Positions 16,902 through 26,033 of a stretch of DNA of 64,000 bases are shown piece by piece. Under the pieces are notes generated by a model. That model worked only from the letters and a program-made list of their open reading frames with translations, was not told the origin of the DNA and did not search any database. A program made the translations under genes and the position numbers. This DNA comes from an uncultured Treponema sp. Its GTDB lineage: Bacteria; Spirochaetota; Spirochaetia; Treponematales; Treponemataceae. The DNA lies in NCBI GenBank assembly GCA_947165895.1, contig CAMVCB010000008.1, forward strand, positions 41,305 to 105,304. The letters are read 5' to 3'. Position 1 is the stretch's first letter, and every line of letters begins with the position of its first letter.

Positions 16902-17112
16902 GATCACTCCTTAATTTGCTGATATAATTCTGCGCATTATCAGAATTTTTTGAAGGATTAACAAATGTGTCCAGTTGTTCCAAAGTGACAGGCTTGCGTT
17001 CTAATTTTTCTTCATCAAGTAAAGTGATTATTACACTCTGATTCTTGTGAGGATATACTGTTTCTGTGGTAACATATTTATCACCATCGTAATAACCTTT
17101 AACACTAATCAT
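16891..17112 (-). CDS. Antitoxin of type II toxin-antitoxin module
   Basis: This small 73-residue protein begins ISVKGYYDGDKYVT and contains YPHKNQSVIITLLDEE. That resembles the N-terminal beta domain of short antitoxins paired with PIN toxins. The charged C-terminal half would neutralise the toxin. It starts with an ATG behind an AGGAGG Shine-Dalgarno. Its 3' end overlaps the toxin by about 11 bp (17 bp if the first GTG is used), so the two are co-transcribed and coupled. By analogy with such modules it probably represses its own promoter in the AT-rich region upstream (17113-17170). Confidence 0.75.
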   Translation of the reverse strand: MISVKGYYDGDKYVTTETVYPHKNQSVIITLLDEEKLERKPVTLEQLDTFVNPSKNSDNAQNYISKLRSDRVF

Positions 17113-17171
17113 TACAAACCTCCTGTTTATAAAATCAGCATATCTTATTTTTTTATATTATAACACAATAA

Positions 17172-17213
17172 TAAAGAAAAAGCGGTTAATTTAATCCTTA
17201 TTAAGTTAACCGC
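17172..17213 (-). terminator. Rho-independent terminator of murA
   Basis: On the minus strand GCGGTTAA pairs with TTAACCGC. A T-G pair and a further 5-bp stem extend it to about 14 bp around a 4-nt loop. TTTTTCTTT follows. It lies just past the murA stop. Confidence 0.85.
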
Positions 17214-17228
17214 CATTACATTCCTTTT

Positions 17229-18512
17229 TTATTCCACTTCAATCGTCTTAATATGTGCTCCCAGCGCCTGAAGTCTTCCGACTAAATCCTCATAGCCGCG
17301 CTCAATCTGGTAAACGTTACTGATGCGGCTTTCGCCGTGGGCACACATGGCGGCAATTACCATGGCCATTCCGGCACGAATATCCGGCGAAACAAGGTGG
17401 TCTCCGTGAAGCATGCTTGGGCCGCTTACAACTGCGCGGTGAGGGTCGCACAAGGTGATTTTTGCTCCCATGGAAATTAATTTATCTACAAAGAACATGC
17501 GGCTTTCGAACATTTTTTCAAAAATCAGCACTGTGCCTTCTACCTGGGTTGCAACCACCGTCATGATGGAAGTGAGGTCGGCAGGGAATCCCGGCCACGG
17601 CATGTCGTCAATTTTTGGAATGGCATTTCCAAGGTCGTTGTTTACCTTAAGCTCCTGAGTGTTCGGCACTGTAAGCTCGTCGCCGTCAAGCCGCCATGAA
17701 ATGCCAAGCTTTGCAAAGCTGTTTTTAAGAGGACGCATTTCCTGGGGACGGATTCCCTTGATTGTAATTTTTCCCCGGGTTGCGGCCGCCATTCCGATAA
17801 AAGAACCGATTTCAATTGTATCCGGCCCGATTGTAAACTCGCAGCCGTGAAGCTGTTTTACGCCCTGAATGCGAAGAATATTACTTCCGATTCCGCTTAT
17901 CTGGCCGCCCATTTTGTTAATCATGTTGCAGAGGTCCTGAACATGAGGCTCGCTTGCCGCATTCTGGATGATTGTTTCGCCTTCTGCAAGGCTTGCAGCC
18001 ATTACGGCATTTTCTGTTGCGGTAACCGAAGCTTCATCAAGGAAGATGTCAGCGCCCACAAGCTTGTTTGCGCTCAGTTGGAAGTGACCGTTTACAACGA
18101 TATTTGCTCCCAGCTCCTTAAGGGCCAGAAAGTGTGTGTCCACGCGGCGGCGGCCGATAACGTCACCTCCCGGAGGCATCATCTCGCATTTTCCGTTACG
18201 GGCAAGAAGAGGGCCTGCAAATACAATGGAACCGCGAACCTTTTTAGTTAAATCGCGGGGCAGTTCCTTTTTGTTCACCTTTTCGCAGTGAATCTTCCAG
18301 TTGTGCTTTGTGATTTTTTCAACTTTTGCGCCAAGTGCTTCAAGAATCTGAAGCATTACGTTTGTATCCTGAATTTCAGGAATGTTATTTAAAATTACAG
18401 GTTCTGATGTCAAAAGACAGGCCGCAATACAAGGCAGGGCAGCATTTTTGTTGCCGCTAGCTGTAATTGTCCCCTGAATCGGAAATCCACCCTCAATTAC
18501 ATATTCGTGCAT
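17229..18512 (-). CDS. murA: UDP-N-acetylglucosamine 1-carboxyvinyltransferase with Asp at the catalytic Cys position
   Basis: MurA transfers enolpyruvyl from PEP to UDP-GlcNAc, the first committed step of peptidoglycan synthesis. The 427-residue protein has the conserved GNKNAALP with Lys22 and the active-site loop PPGGDVIGRRRVD. In E. coli the loop position is Cys115; here it is Asp117. Asp at this position is known from Mycobacterium and Chlamydia and gives intrinsic fosfomycin resistance. The track begins at a TTG at 18527; the ATG at 18512 is preferred because GAGGAAAG lies 6 bases upstream. The gene lies downstream of pepT on the same strand, separated by a folded 115-bp element, and ends in a strong terminator. 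Confidence 0.95.
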   Translation of the reverse strand: MHEYVIEGGFPIQGTITASGNKNAALPCIAACLLTSEPVILNNIPEIQDTNVMLQILEALGAKVEKITKHNWKIHCEKVNKKELPRDLTKKVRGSIVFAGPLLARNGKCEMMPPGGDVIGRRRVDTHFLALKELGANIVVNGHFQLSANKLVGADIFLDEASVTATENAVMAASLAEGETIIQNAASEPHVQDLCNMINKMGGQISGIGSNILRIQGVKQLHGCEFTIGPDTIEIGSFIGMAAATRGKITIKGIRPQEMRPLKNSFAKLGISWRLDGDELTVPNTQELKVNNDLGNAIPKIDDMPWPGFPADLTSIMTVVATQVEGTVLIFEKMFESRMFFVDKLISMGAKITLCDPHRAVVSGPSMLHGDHLVSPDIRAGMAMVIAAMCAHGESRISNVYQIERGYEDLVGRLQALGAHIKTIEVE

Positions 18513-18539
18513 ATATACTTTCCTCAAAAACTTTCAGTC

Positions 18540-18654
18540 GAAATACCTGCCTCAAAACCGCACGATATCGTGCTACACGTTGCTGTGCCTTGGAACTATA
18601 AACTTTGCCGCTCTCGCGGCAAGCACAGCAAAGTGTTTTTGATACAGGTATTTC
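18540..18654. repeat. Intergenic element with nested inverted repeats (cloverleaf-like)
   Basis: Four helices nest within 115 bp. An outer 10-bp stem is GAAATACCTG / CAGGTATTTC. A perfect palindrome, GCACGATATCGTGC, follows. A long arm (ACACGTTGCTGTGC / GCACAGCAAAGTGT, one mismatch) comes next, and a terminal TTGCCGC-TCTC-GCGGCAA hairpin lies close to that arm. There is no T-run, so it is not a simple terminator. It occupies the whole pepT-murA gap and would lie in the murA leader on the minus strand. Whether it is a mobile repeat or a regulatory RNA cannot be told from one copy. Confidence 0.7.
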
Positions 18655-18675
18655 TCCTTAGCGTTTTTTTGCAAA

Positions 18676-19923
18676 TTAAATTTTCACAAGATTAACCAGA
18701 ATATCGGCAGCTTTTGCCATCTGGTTTAGAGAAACCCACTCATAGCGGGAATGATACTTGTGGCCGCCGGTAAAAATATTGGGGCAGGGAATGCCCATTT
18801 CTGTAAGGCGGGAACCGTCCGTTCCTCCGCGAATCGGTTTTTCAACAATTTCAACGCCGGCCTGTCTGTAAGCCTCCCTCAGTCTTTCCAGAACCTCAGG
18901 GTGCTGATCCATCTTTTCCTTCATGTTTTTATACTGTTCGCGGAAATCTACCTGAACTTTTCCATTAAAGCTGATGGCAGCTGCTTCTGCACAGTCAGAA
19001 ACTACCTTCTTTTCTAATTCTATTTCCGAGAGTGAAAATGAGCGCAGAAGCAGCTGCACCTTAGCCGAGTCAATGCTTCCTGCCACTTCCATAGGGGCAA
19101 TAAAGCCTTCGTAATGCTCTGTAGTTTCAGGAGTCATAGTGTGGGGCAAAAGGCTTAAAAATTTTCCTGCCATGCTTACCGCATTTACCATTTTTCCCTT
19201 TTTAGCATCTCCTGTGTGGCAGGCCTTTCCCGTAAAGCTTACCTCTGCCGCCCAGGCGTTAAAGCATTCGCTTTCAAGCTCTCCAATGTTTCCGCCGTCC
19301 ACCGTGTATGCAAATTTAGACTTAATCAGCTCCAGAGGAACCTTATCCATGCCGTGCCCGGTTTCTTCATCAGGAGAAAAAATTACTTCTATATTACAGT
19401 GTTTTTCTTCCTTGTTTTTCTGAAGATATTCAATGGCAGTTAAAATTGCCGCAATTCCGCATTTGTCATCGCCGCCCAGAAGGGTACTTCCGTCACTAGT
19501 GATGATTGTTTCCCGCTTTGCCGCAGCTTGAGCCAGAGCTTCGTCGCTTTTTGGATTGTGAACCACTCCGCATTCAAGCCTGATTTCCCGGCCGTCATAA
19601 TTTTCAAAAATCTGAGGCTTTACGTCCTTTCCAGTAACTTCGTCCACTGTGTCCATGTGGGCAAGAAAAAGAATGCTCTGGGAAGAATCACAATTTGAAG
19701 GAAGACGGCCATAAACATAGCAGTCTTTAATCTGCACATCGCTCATTCCAAGCTCTTTCATGTCATTTTCAAGAACTTTTGCCATATCCCACTGACGTTC
19801 TGTAGATGGAAAAACTCCCTTGTCTGCTGCGTTTCCGTCACTTTCGGACCAGATTTTTACATATTTTACAAAGCGGTCTAAAAGGCGCTTTGTGTAGTCT
19901 TTATTTTCACTTATTTTATTCAT
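18676..19923 (-). CDS. pepT: Peptidase T (tripeptide aminopeptidase)
   Basis: PepT is a cytoplasmic M20-family di-zinc aminopeptidase that removes the N-terminal residue of tripeptides. The 415-residue length is typical. Metal-site motifs are visible: HMDTVDE, GGDDKCGIAA, SPDEETGHG and the C-terminal GGTDGSRLTEMGIPCPNIFTGG with a following H-SRYEW segment. The ATG has no Shine-Dalgarno, but TATTAT with a TG extension lies exactly six bases upstream, which suggests a leaderless mRNA. It would support amino-acid fermentation from host or diet peptides. murA follows on the same strand after a structured gap. Confidence 0.93.
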   Translation of the reverse strand: MNKISENKDYTKRLLDRFVKYVKIWSESDGNAADKGVFPSTERQWDMAKVLENDMKELGMSDVQIKDCYVYGRLPSNCDSSQSILFLAHMDTVDEVTGKDVKPQIFENYDGREIRLECGVVHNPKSDEALAQAAAKRETIITSDGSTLLGGDDKCGIAAILTAIEYLQKNKEEKHCNIEVIFSPDEETGHGMDKVPLELIKSKFAYTVDGGNIGELESECFNAWAAEVSFTGKACHTGDAKKGKMVNAVSMAGKFLSLLPHTMTPETTEHYEGFIAPMEVAGSIDSAKVQLLLRSFSLSEIELEKKVVSDCAEAAAISFNGKVQVDFREQYKNMKEKMDQHPEVLERLREAYRQAGVEIVEKPIRGGTDGSRLTEMGIPCPNIFTGGHKYHSRYEWVSLNQMAKAADILVNLVKI

Positions 19924-19929
19924 ACTGCA

Positions 19930-19938
19930 ATAATAACA
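19930..19938 (-). promoter_or_regulatory. Extended -10 promoter element of pepT (leaderless arrangement)
   Basis: On the minus strand TG-T-TATTAT is followed by TGCAGT and then the ATG. The extended -10 compensates for a poor -35, and the expected start coincides with the initiation codon. Confidence 0.5.
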
Positions 19939-20010
19939 AAAAAATTAAAAATTTGCTCTATGGTATTTTGCGTTTTATAATAGAAGAAATTGCTCAACAG
20001 GAGGTTCTCT

Positions 20011-21432
20011 ATGGACATAAAATCATTTTCACTTGGTGCTGCTGGAGAGGTTACCGGCTCAAAGCATATACTTCAGATTGACGACCGCTTTATCATGGTT
20101 GACTGCGGTGCTTTCCAGGGTAAGCGTAAGGAATCGGATGAAAAAAACCGTAATTTTGATTTTGATATGGAAAGTCTTGATGCAGTAGTTTTGACCCACG
20201 GGCATTTTGACCACTGCGGACTTCTGCCTGTGATTGCTAAAAAAGGCTATAAAGGAAATATTTATGCAACACCTGCCACCCGCGATATTGCAAATCTTGT
20301 TATGATGGATTCAGCCCGAATTCAGGCCCGGGATGCGGAATTCCTTGCAAAGCAGGCGGCAAAAAAAGGCGAAAAATTTAAATGGAAGCCTCTTTATAGC
20401 GAAGAAGACTGTATTGCGGTTGCAAATCAGATTGTCGGGGTCTCTTATAACCGGAGAATGTTTATTGCTCCTGATGTTCAGCTGGAATTTTTTGATGCCG
20501 GCCATATTCTTGGTTCAGCCTTTGCAAATCTTACAATTAATCCCAATCCAAAAAATCCGGAAAAAGAAACCCGCATTCTTTATACCGGTGATATAGGTCG
20601 TAAATGCAAGCCGATTATCAGAAATCCTGCTATTGATATGCCGGCTCCTGACTATATTTTTATGGAAACAACCTACGGAAACAAGCTGCATCAGGATCAT
20701 GATATTGCCATGAAGGAGCTTATCCGCGTAGTTCGTGAATCCTGCCAGCGCAAGGGAAAAATCATCATTCCGTCTTTTGCAATTGAGCGTGCTCAGGAGC
20801 TTGTTTACTATCTGCATCGTCTTATTGAACAGAAAAAGATTCCTCATGTACCGATTTATGTAGATTCACCTATGGCCGTAAATGCTACCAGTGTCTTCCG
20901 TGTACATCCTGAATGTTATGATGAAAGCGTTAATGAAGCCTTCTTAAAGCATCATAAAAATCCTTTTGGATTCGGTGATTTGACTTACACAACCAGCATT
21001 GAAGAATCTAAGGCCCTGAACAAAAAAGAAGGCCCTATGATTATCATTACCGCCGACGGTATGTGTGAAGCCGGCCGTGTTCTTTATCATCTTGCAAATG
21101 ATATTACCAATCCCCGCAATACGATTATGATTGTAGGCTATATGGCAGAAAATACTCTTGGCCGCAAAATCCGTGACGGCGCAGAAGAAGTTATGATTCT
21201 TGGTGATAAATATCAGGTAAAAGCTAAGGTTGAACTTATGAATGCCTTTTCTGCCCATGCCGATTATGGTGAAATGACTGAATGGCTGAAAGAAATTGAT
21301 ACCAGCCGCCTTAAAAAGATTTTCCTTGTTCACGGTGAAAAGGATGCCCAGGAATTTTTCCAGAATCACCTGCATGAAAACGGCTTCCCGAGTGTGGAAA
21401 TTGTAAAGGAAAAAGAGTTTTATAAGCTTTAA
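20011..21432 (+). CDS. MBL-fold/beta-CASP RNA-processing exonuclease-like protein
   Basis: The 473-residue protein is a metallo-beta-lactamase-fold hydrolase with an inserted beta-CASP domain, the family of RNA processing nucleases related to CPSF-73 and YsgA-like proteins. It has GAAGEVTGSKH near the start, the zinc motif HGHFDHCG, DAGHILGSA, YTGDIG, METTYG, and the beta-CASP segments SFAIERAQEL, VDSPMAVNAT and SAHADYGEM. An AGGAGG Shine-Dalgarno supports the ATG at 20011 rather than the upstream TTG at 19990. It is soluble and probably acts on RNA. Substrate and polarity are inferred from family only. Confidence 0.87.
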   Translation: MDIKSFSLGAAGEVTGSKHILQIDDRFIMVDCGAFQGKRKESDEKNRNFDFDMESLDAVVLTHGHFDHCGLLPVIAKKGYKGNIYATPATRDIANLVMMDSARIQARDAEFLAKQAAKKGEKFKWKPLYSEEDCIAVANQIVGVSYNRRMFIAPDVQLEFFDAGHILGSAFANLTINPNPKNPEKETRILYTGDIGRKCKPIIRNPAIDMPAPDYIFMETTYGNKLHQDHDIAMKELIRVVRESCQRKGKIIIPSFAIERAQELVYYLHRLIEQKKIPHVPIYVDSPMAVNATSVFRVHPECYDESVNEAFLKHHKNPFGFGDLTYTTSIEESKALNKKEGPMIIITADGMCEAGRVLYHLANDITNPRNTIMIVGYMAENTLGRKIRDGAEEVMILGDKYQVKAKVELMNAFSAHADYGEMTEWLKEIDTSRLKKIFLVHGEKDAQEFFQNHLHENGFPSVEIVKEKEFYKL

Positions 21433-21446
21433 TTATAATCCTATTG

Positions 21447-21523
21447 CAAACTTTGCGAAGCAAAGTTTGTAGTAACGGTTAGGAAAATTTGGAAGTTGGT
21501 AGAAAAGTTTTTTCAACCGTTAC
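21447..21523. repeat. Two adjacent perfect inverted repeats between nuclease gene and pflB
   Basis: CAAACTTTGC-GAA-GCAAAGTTTG (21447-21469) is a perfect 10-bp hairpin. GTAACGGTT (21472-21480) pairs perfectly with AACCGTTAC (21515-21523) around a 34-nt loop that can extend the stem with GAAAA/TTTTC. The second arm ends directly before the -35 of the pflB promoter, so it could serve as operator or terminator. No strong T-run follows the first hairpin. Confidence 0.65.
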
Positions 21524-21552
21524 TTGATATATAGTGTAGAAAGTATTATTAT
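21524..21552 (+). promoter_or_regulatory. pflB promoter with structured leader
   Basis: TTGATA and TATTAT are separated by exactly 17 bp. The implied start near 21559 leaves a leader of about 115 nt. The leader contains hairpins CTTCC/GGAAG near 21600 and CCGGTA-AAGT-TACCGG at 21644-21659. The last lies just before the AAGAGG Shine-Dalgarno, suggesting mRNA stability or translational control. Confidence 0.6.
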
Positions 21553-21674
21553 TAATACGAATGACGCTAGGGAAAGTTTTTCCGCGTATTTTGCTCTTCC
21601 AAGGGGAAGTGTAAAGTTGGGCGCCAGTTTGTAAATATATCTTCCGGTAAAGTTACCGGTGAAAAGAGGTTTAT

Positions 21675-24032
21675 ATGACTTTAAGACCAGAATGGGAAGG
21701 ATTCAAGGGACGTCTTTGGACAGAAGAAGTAAACGTTCGTGACTTTATTCAGAATAACTACACACCTTATGATGGTGATGAAAAATTCCTGGCAGGCCCT
21801 ACTAAGGCTACAGAAAAACTTTTTGATGAACTTCAGAAACTTCAGAAAGAAGAACACAACAAGGTTTCTATCGGTAAAGATGGAAAGAAGAGAACTGGTG
21901 TTCTTGACCTTGAAACAAAAGTTGTAACAGGTCTTACAGCTTACGGTGCTGCATATATTTGTCCGGAAGGAAAAGAACTTGAAAAGGTAGTAGGTCTTCA
22001 GACTGATAAACCTTTGAAACGTGCTTTCATGCCTTACGGTGGAATTAACATGGCTGTACAGTCTTGCGAGATGTACGGTTACGAGGTTGATCCAGAACTT
22101 AAAAAGATCTTCACAGAATATCACAAAACACATAACCAGGGTGTATTTGATATCTACACTCCAGAGCACCGCGCAGTTCGCTCTGCCCACATTTTGACAG
22201 GTTTGCCTGATACATACGGCCGCGGACGTATCGTTGGTGACTACCGCCGTGTAGCTCTTTACGGTATTGACCAGCTTATCAAATACAAGCAGGAAGACTT
22301 TGCTAACATCGGTGATGGTACAATGAGCGAAGACGTTTGCCGCCTCCGTGAAGAAGTAACAGACCAGATCAATGCTCTTAAAGGCATGAAGGAAATGGCT
22401 GCTGCTTACGGTTTTGATATTTCTAAACCGGCAGCAAATGCCCGTGAAGCTGTACAGTGGCTTTACTTCGGTTACCTTGCAGCAATCAAAACTCAGAACG
22501 GTGCTGCTATGTCTGTTGGTCGTGTATCAACATTCCTCGACATCTACATCAGCCGCGATATGGCTGCCGGAAAACTTACAGAAGAAGAAGCACAGGAACT
22601 CATTGACCACCTGGTAATGAAGCTCCGCATGGTACGCTTTGCACGTATTGAATCTTACAACCAGCTCTTCTCTGGCGACCCAATCTGGGCTACTTTGGAA
22701 GTTGGTGGACTTGGACAGGACGGACGTTCACAGGTTACAAAGAACGACTTCCGCTTCCTCCACACACTGGAAAACATGGGACCTTCTCCAGAGCCTAACC
22801 TGACAATCCTTTACTCTAAGAGACTGCCGGAAGCATTCCGCAAATACTGTGCTAAGATTTCTATTGATACATCTTCAGTTCAGTACGAAAATGATGATGT
22901 TATGCGCCCAATCTGGGGTGATGACTACTCAATCTGCTGCTGTGTATCAGCTACACAGACTGGTAAGGAAATGCAGTTCTTCGGTGCCCGCGCTAACCTT
23001 GCAAAAGCTTTGCTTTACGCTTTCAACGGTGGTAAAGATGAAGGTCTTAAGAAGGGTATGCAGATTGGTCCAGAATATGCTCCAATTACAGCAGATGTTA
23101 TTGATGCTTCTAACTACAAAGAAGTTGAAAAGAAATACCTTGCAATGCTCGAATGGCTTGCTGACGTTTATGTAAACGTTTTGAACGCAATCCACTACAT
23201 GCACGATAAATACTACTACGAAGCAGCTGAACTTGCTTTGGAAGATACAGATATCAAACGTACATTCGCTACTGGTATCGCAGGCTTCTCTCACGTAGTT
23301 GACTCACTTTCTGCTATGAAATATGCAAAAGTTCATGTTAACCGTGAACAGGTAGAAGTTAAAGACAAGGCTGGAAACGTAATTGACCACGTAACACTTG
23401 TAAAAGACTTCACAGTTGAAGGTGACTTCCCACGCTATGGTCAGGATGATGACCGCGCTGACGAAATCGCTGTATGGCTTTTGAAGACATTCGTTGGAAT
23501 GATTAAACGTCACCCAACATACCGCAACTCTGAGCCTACAACATCTATCCTTACAATTACTTCTAACGTTGTATATGGTAAGGCTACAGGTGCTCTTCCT
23601 AACGGACGCCCAGCTGGCGCTCCATTCTCACCAGGTGCTAACCCATCTTACGGTGCAGAAACAAAGGGTCTTATCAAGTCTTTGAACTCTGTTGCAAAGC
23701 TTCCATACCACTACGCTCTGGACGGTATTTCAAATACTCAGACAATCAACCCTTCAGCTCTTGGTCATGACAAGAACGAACGCATCGAAAACCTTGTTAA
23801 CGTACTTGACGGTTACTTTGATATTGGACCAGATTCTGGTCACACAGGTGCTCACCACCTGAACGTAAACGTATTCGGTGTTGAAAAACTTAAGGACTGC
23901 CAGGCACACCCTGAAAAACCTGAGTATGCTAACTTCACAGTTCGTGTTTCTGGATACGCTGTACGCTTCATCAACCTTACTAAGGAACAGCAGGACGACG
24001 TAATTGCGCGAACATGTCACGCTAGTCTGTAA
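21675..24032 (+). CDS. pflB: Formate C-acetyltransferase (pyruvate formate-lyase)
   Basis: PflB converts pyruvate and CoA to acetyl-CoA and formate in anaerobic fermentation, using a glycyl radical. The 785-residue protein has the adjacent active-site cysteines ([12 protein letters not shown], residues 421-423) and the C-terminal glycyl-radical loop [10 protein letters not shown] with Gly760. The segment [17 protein letters not shown] is typical of true PFL rather than diol dehydratase paralogues. Codon use differs from neighbours, with many C-ending codons (AAC, CAC, GAC), as expected for a very highly expressed gene. It has its own promoter, a structured leader and a strong terminator. The activase gene pflA follows after one intervening cyclase gene. 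Confidence 0.97.
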   Translation: MTLRPEWEGFKGRLWTEEVNVRDFIQNNYTPYDGDEKFLAGPTKATEKLFDELQKLQKEEHNKVSIGKDGKKRTGVLDLETKVVTGLTAYGAAYICPEGKELEKVVGLQTDKPLKRAFMPYGGINMAVQSCEMYGYEVDPELKKIFTEYHKTHNQGVFDIYTPEHRAVRSAHILTGLPDTYGRGRIVGDYRRVALYGIDQLIKYKQEDFANIGDGTMSEDVCRLREEVTDQINALKGMKEMAAAYGFDISKPAANAREAVQWLYFGYLAAIKTQNGAAMSVGRVSTFLDIYISRDMAAGKLTEEEAQELIDHLVMKLRMVRFARIESYNQLFSGDPIWATLEVGGLGQDGRSQVTKNDFRFLHTLENMGPSPEPNLTILYSKRLPEAFRKYCAKISIDTSSVQYENDDVMRPIWGDDYSICCCVSATQTGKEMQFFGARANLAKALLYAFNGGKDEGLKKGMQIGPEYAPITADVIDASNYKEVEKKYLAMLEWLADVYVNVLNAIHYMHDKYYYEAAELALEDTDIKRTFATGIAGFSHVVDSLSAMKYAKVHVNREQVEVKDKAGNVIDHVTLVKDFTVEGDFPRYGQDDDRADEIAVWLLKTFVGMIKRHPTYRNSEPTTSILTITSNVVYGKATGALPNGRPAGAPFSPGANPSYGAETKGLIKSLNSVAKLPYHYALDGISNTQTINPSALGHDKNERIENLVNVLDGYFDIGPDSGHTGAHHLNVNVFGVEKLKDCQAHPEKPEYANFTVRVSGYAVRFINLTKEQQDDVIARTCHASL

Positions 24033-24068
24033 TGCTTACTGCGGGTTTGTGAAAGCAGACTCGTGAAG

Positions 24069-24108
24069 CAAAATCCCGGTGCCTGTGGTGCCGGGATTTT
24101 TTTTATAC
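24069..24108 (+). terminator. Rho-independent terminator of pflB
   Basis: AAAATCCCGG pairs with CCGGGATTTT around an 11-nt loop, and the 3' arm runs into TTTTTTTT. This is a strong terminator, fitting a highly expressed gene. Confidence 0.9.
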
Positions 24109-24118
24109 TCATTTTTCT

Positions 24119-24146
24119 TTGTATATCTGAAATTCTGTGGTATAAT
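24119..24146 (+). promoter_or_regulatory. Candidate promoter of the diguanylate cyclase gene
   Basis: TTGTAT is followed after 16 bp by a perfect TATAAT, with a TG one base before the hexamer. It lies directly after the pflB terminator and gives a leader of about 45 nt, so the cyclase is transcribed separately from pflB. Confidence 0.6.
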
Positions 24147-24198
24147 CTTAATATTAAAAATCGTTTCAATTTTCTAATAATCGTGATGTAAAAGAGAA

Positions 24199-25911
24199 AT
24201 GAAAGCGTTAATTTTTAAAAATAAGTCTGATAAAATAATCTTTTTCCTTACTGCCTTTATCTTGTTTTTTTATATTCTTGCTGCCTTTGTTTTTTCTGAT
24301 TCAGATACAAGGTACGCAAAAAAAGTTCCTGATCAGATTCCTCTAGTTTTGTTTTCTGATCCGGAAATGACTCAAAGAATTAATCTTCCATATAATAACA
24401 ATAAATCTCCGGATCTTTTTACTGTATATACTAAACTGCCAAGAACTTCAAACGGAAATGTAATTGAATTTCATGGCCGCTACAAAACTCTTTCTGCAAA
24501 GCTTGACGGGAAGACTGTTTATACCTCAGAACTTCCATCTTTTCTGGGTCTTAAAACCTATGCGGGCCGTAATTCCTGCTTTATTCCTGTAGATTCTTCT
24601 TATTCGGAAAAGAAAATCTGTCTGGAAATCTCGCTGCAGGATAATCTTTACGGAGCATCCTTTCAGAGCCTTTGTCTGTCAACTCTGGCTACTTACATTT
24701 CGGGCCAGATGAAAAAATGCATACCTTCTTACGTGCTTTCTCTTCTGCTTTTTATCTGTTCACTTTTTTCTCTTAATGCCTTTCTTTTCAGCTATCTTTA
24801 TCAGCGAAAACGTACAGCTCTTGATTTTAATATCGCAATCGAAACCTTTCTGGTTTCCCTTTCAATTGTAGTGTGGATTGTTACAAATTATGATGTTCTT
24901 GGAATGATTGTAGGAAATATGGCTCTTGTCGGAATCCTTAATTATCTATCCTTTACATGTATGCCTATATTTTTTACCTCCTTTCTTTATACGATAAATC
25001 CAAAAGAAAATAAGCTTCTGAATATTTTAAAAAAGCTGGCAGAACTGAATCTTGCAGTGCAGTTCCTGCTCTTTATTTTACAGATTTTTGACTTTACCCA
25101 GATGCTCATTCTGACACATATAATTGATATTATTGCTGTCGGCATGACTATAATCGTTGTCTTTGATTTTGCTTCACTGAAAAAATTTAAAGTATTTTCA
25201 ATCGAACAGAAATTTATGTGCTTTGGCAGTGCAATTTTTGCCCTTTTTGTAGTAATCAGCCTTATTCTTTTTATTTTCAAAACAGATTTGAATTATATGC
25301 TTCTGATTACAATCGGCTTCCTGCTTCTTTTTGCAATGCACATGGTTACAAGCCTTTTGAAGCTTAATACTTCACTAAAAGAACATGCAAAGCTTCTGGA
25401 ATCTGAACGCAATTCTTATCGTGATCAGCTTACAAGTCTTGGAAACAGACGGCTTTATTACCGCAAGGTTGCAAAGCTGGAGGCTATGGGCTTTGAAGAT
25501 GACGTTAATATCATAATGATTGACGTAAACGGTCTTAAGGTTACCAATGATACTCTGGGACATGATGCCGGAGATGAGCTTCTGGTTGGAACCGCTGTCT
25601 GCATGACCGAATCCTTCCCGGATGCAGAGCTTTTATGCCGTCTGGGGGGAGATGAATTCTGCATTATCCTTCAGGAAAAGCCTGCAGTTCTTGAAAAACG
25701 CATGAACCGTTTTCTGGCCTATGCCGAAAACTGGAATGGCAGCCTCATAAAGAGCATTTCCATGTCCTACGGAATTGCAAACCGAAAAAAATATCCGGGG
25801 TTTACAGTTTCCGAATTATTAAAGGCTGCCGACGAAGAAATGTACGAATACAAAACAAATTACTATAAACACAAAAACATGCTCGAAGACGCTTTAGAGG
25901 GGCGTAGATAG
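24199..25911 (+). CDS. Membrane diguanylate cyclase (GGDEF) with extracytoplasmic sensor region
   Basis: The 570-residue protein starts with one membrane helix (residues about 12-33). A periplasmic beta-rich domain of about 140 residues follows, then seven or so membrane helices (about 175-395), a short coiled coil and a C-terminal GGDEF domain. The order resembles 7TMR-DISM receptors. The cyclase motif RLGGDEF is intact, with the upstream IMIDVNGLKVTND metal-binding Asp, so it should make c-di-GMP. It sits between pflB and pflA with its own promoter and a following bidirectional terminator, so it is an insertion in the pfl locus rather than part of the operon. The ligand is unknown. Confidence 0.88.
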   Translation: MKALIFKNKSDKIIFFLTAFILFFYILAAFVFSDSDTRYAKKVPDQIPLVLFSDPEMTQRINLPYNNNKSPDLFTVYTKLPRTSNGNVIEFHGRYKTLSAKLDGKTVYTSELPSFLGLKTYAGRNSCFIPVDSSYSEKKICLEISLQDNLYGASFQSLCLSTLATYISGQMKKCIPSYVLSLLLFICSLFSLNAFLFSYLYQRKRTALDFNIAIETFLVSLSIVVWIVTNYDVLGMIVGNMALVGILNYLSFTCMPIFFTSFLYTINPKENKLLNILKKLAELNLAVQFLLFILQIFDFTQMLILTHIIDIIAVGMTIIVVFDFASLKKFKVFSIEQKFMCFGSAIFALFVVISLILFIFKTDLNYMLLITIGFLLLFAMHMVTSLLKLNTSLKEHAKLLESERNSYRDQLTSLGNRRLYYRKVAKLEAMGFEDDVNIIMIDVNGLKVTNDTLGHDAGDELLVGTAVCMTESFPDAELLCRLGGDEFCIILQEKPAVLEKRMNRFLAYAENWNGSLIKSISMSYGIANRKKYPGFTVSELLKAADEEMYEYKTNYYKHKNMLEDALEGRR

Positions 25912-25923
25912 AAGATGCGTTAA

Positions 25924-25951
25924 AAAAAATTGTACGACAGTGCAATTTTTT
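25924..25951. terminator. Bidirectional-type terminator hairpin
   Basis: AAAAAATTGTAC and GTGCAATTTTTT form a 12-bp stem with one wobble around a GACA loop. A-rich 5' and T-rich 3' arms make it workable on either strand. It separates the cyclase gene from pflA. Confidence 0.8.
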
Positions 25952-26033
25952 AACCGAGATATTTTTATTCTTATTCTTCCATTTATATGTTATATTTATA
26001 ATGTAGTTTTTTATTTTACAGGAGCAATTTTTT

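Noticed and set aside
18540-18654. Integron attC site
   Set aside because: The folded repeat lacks an evident GTTRRRY/RYYYAAC core, and no integron integrase or cassette array is nearby.
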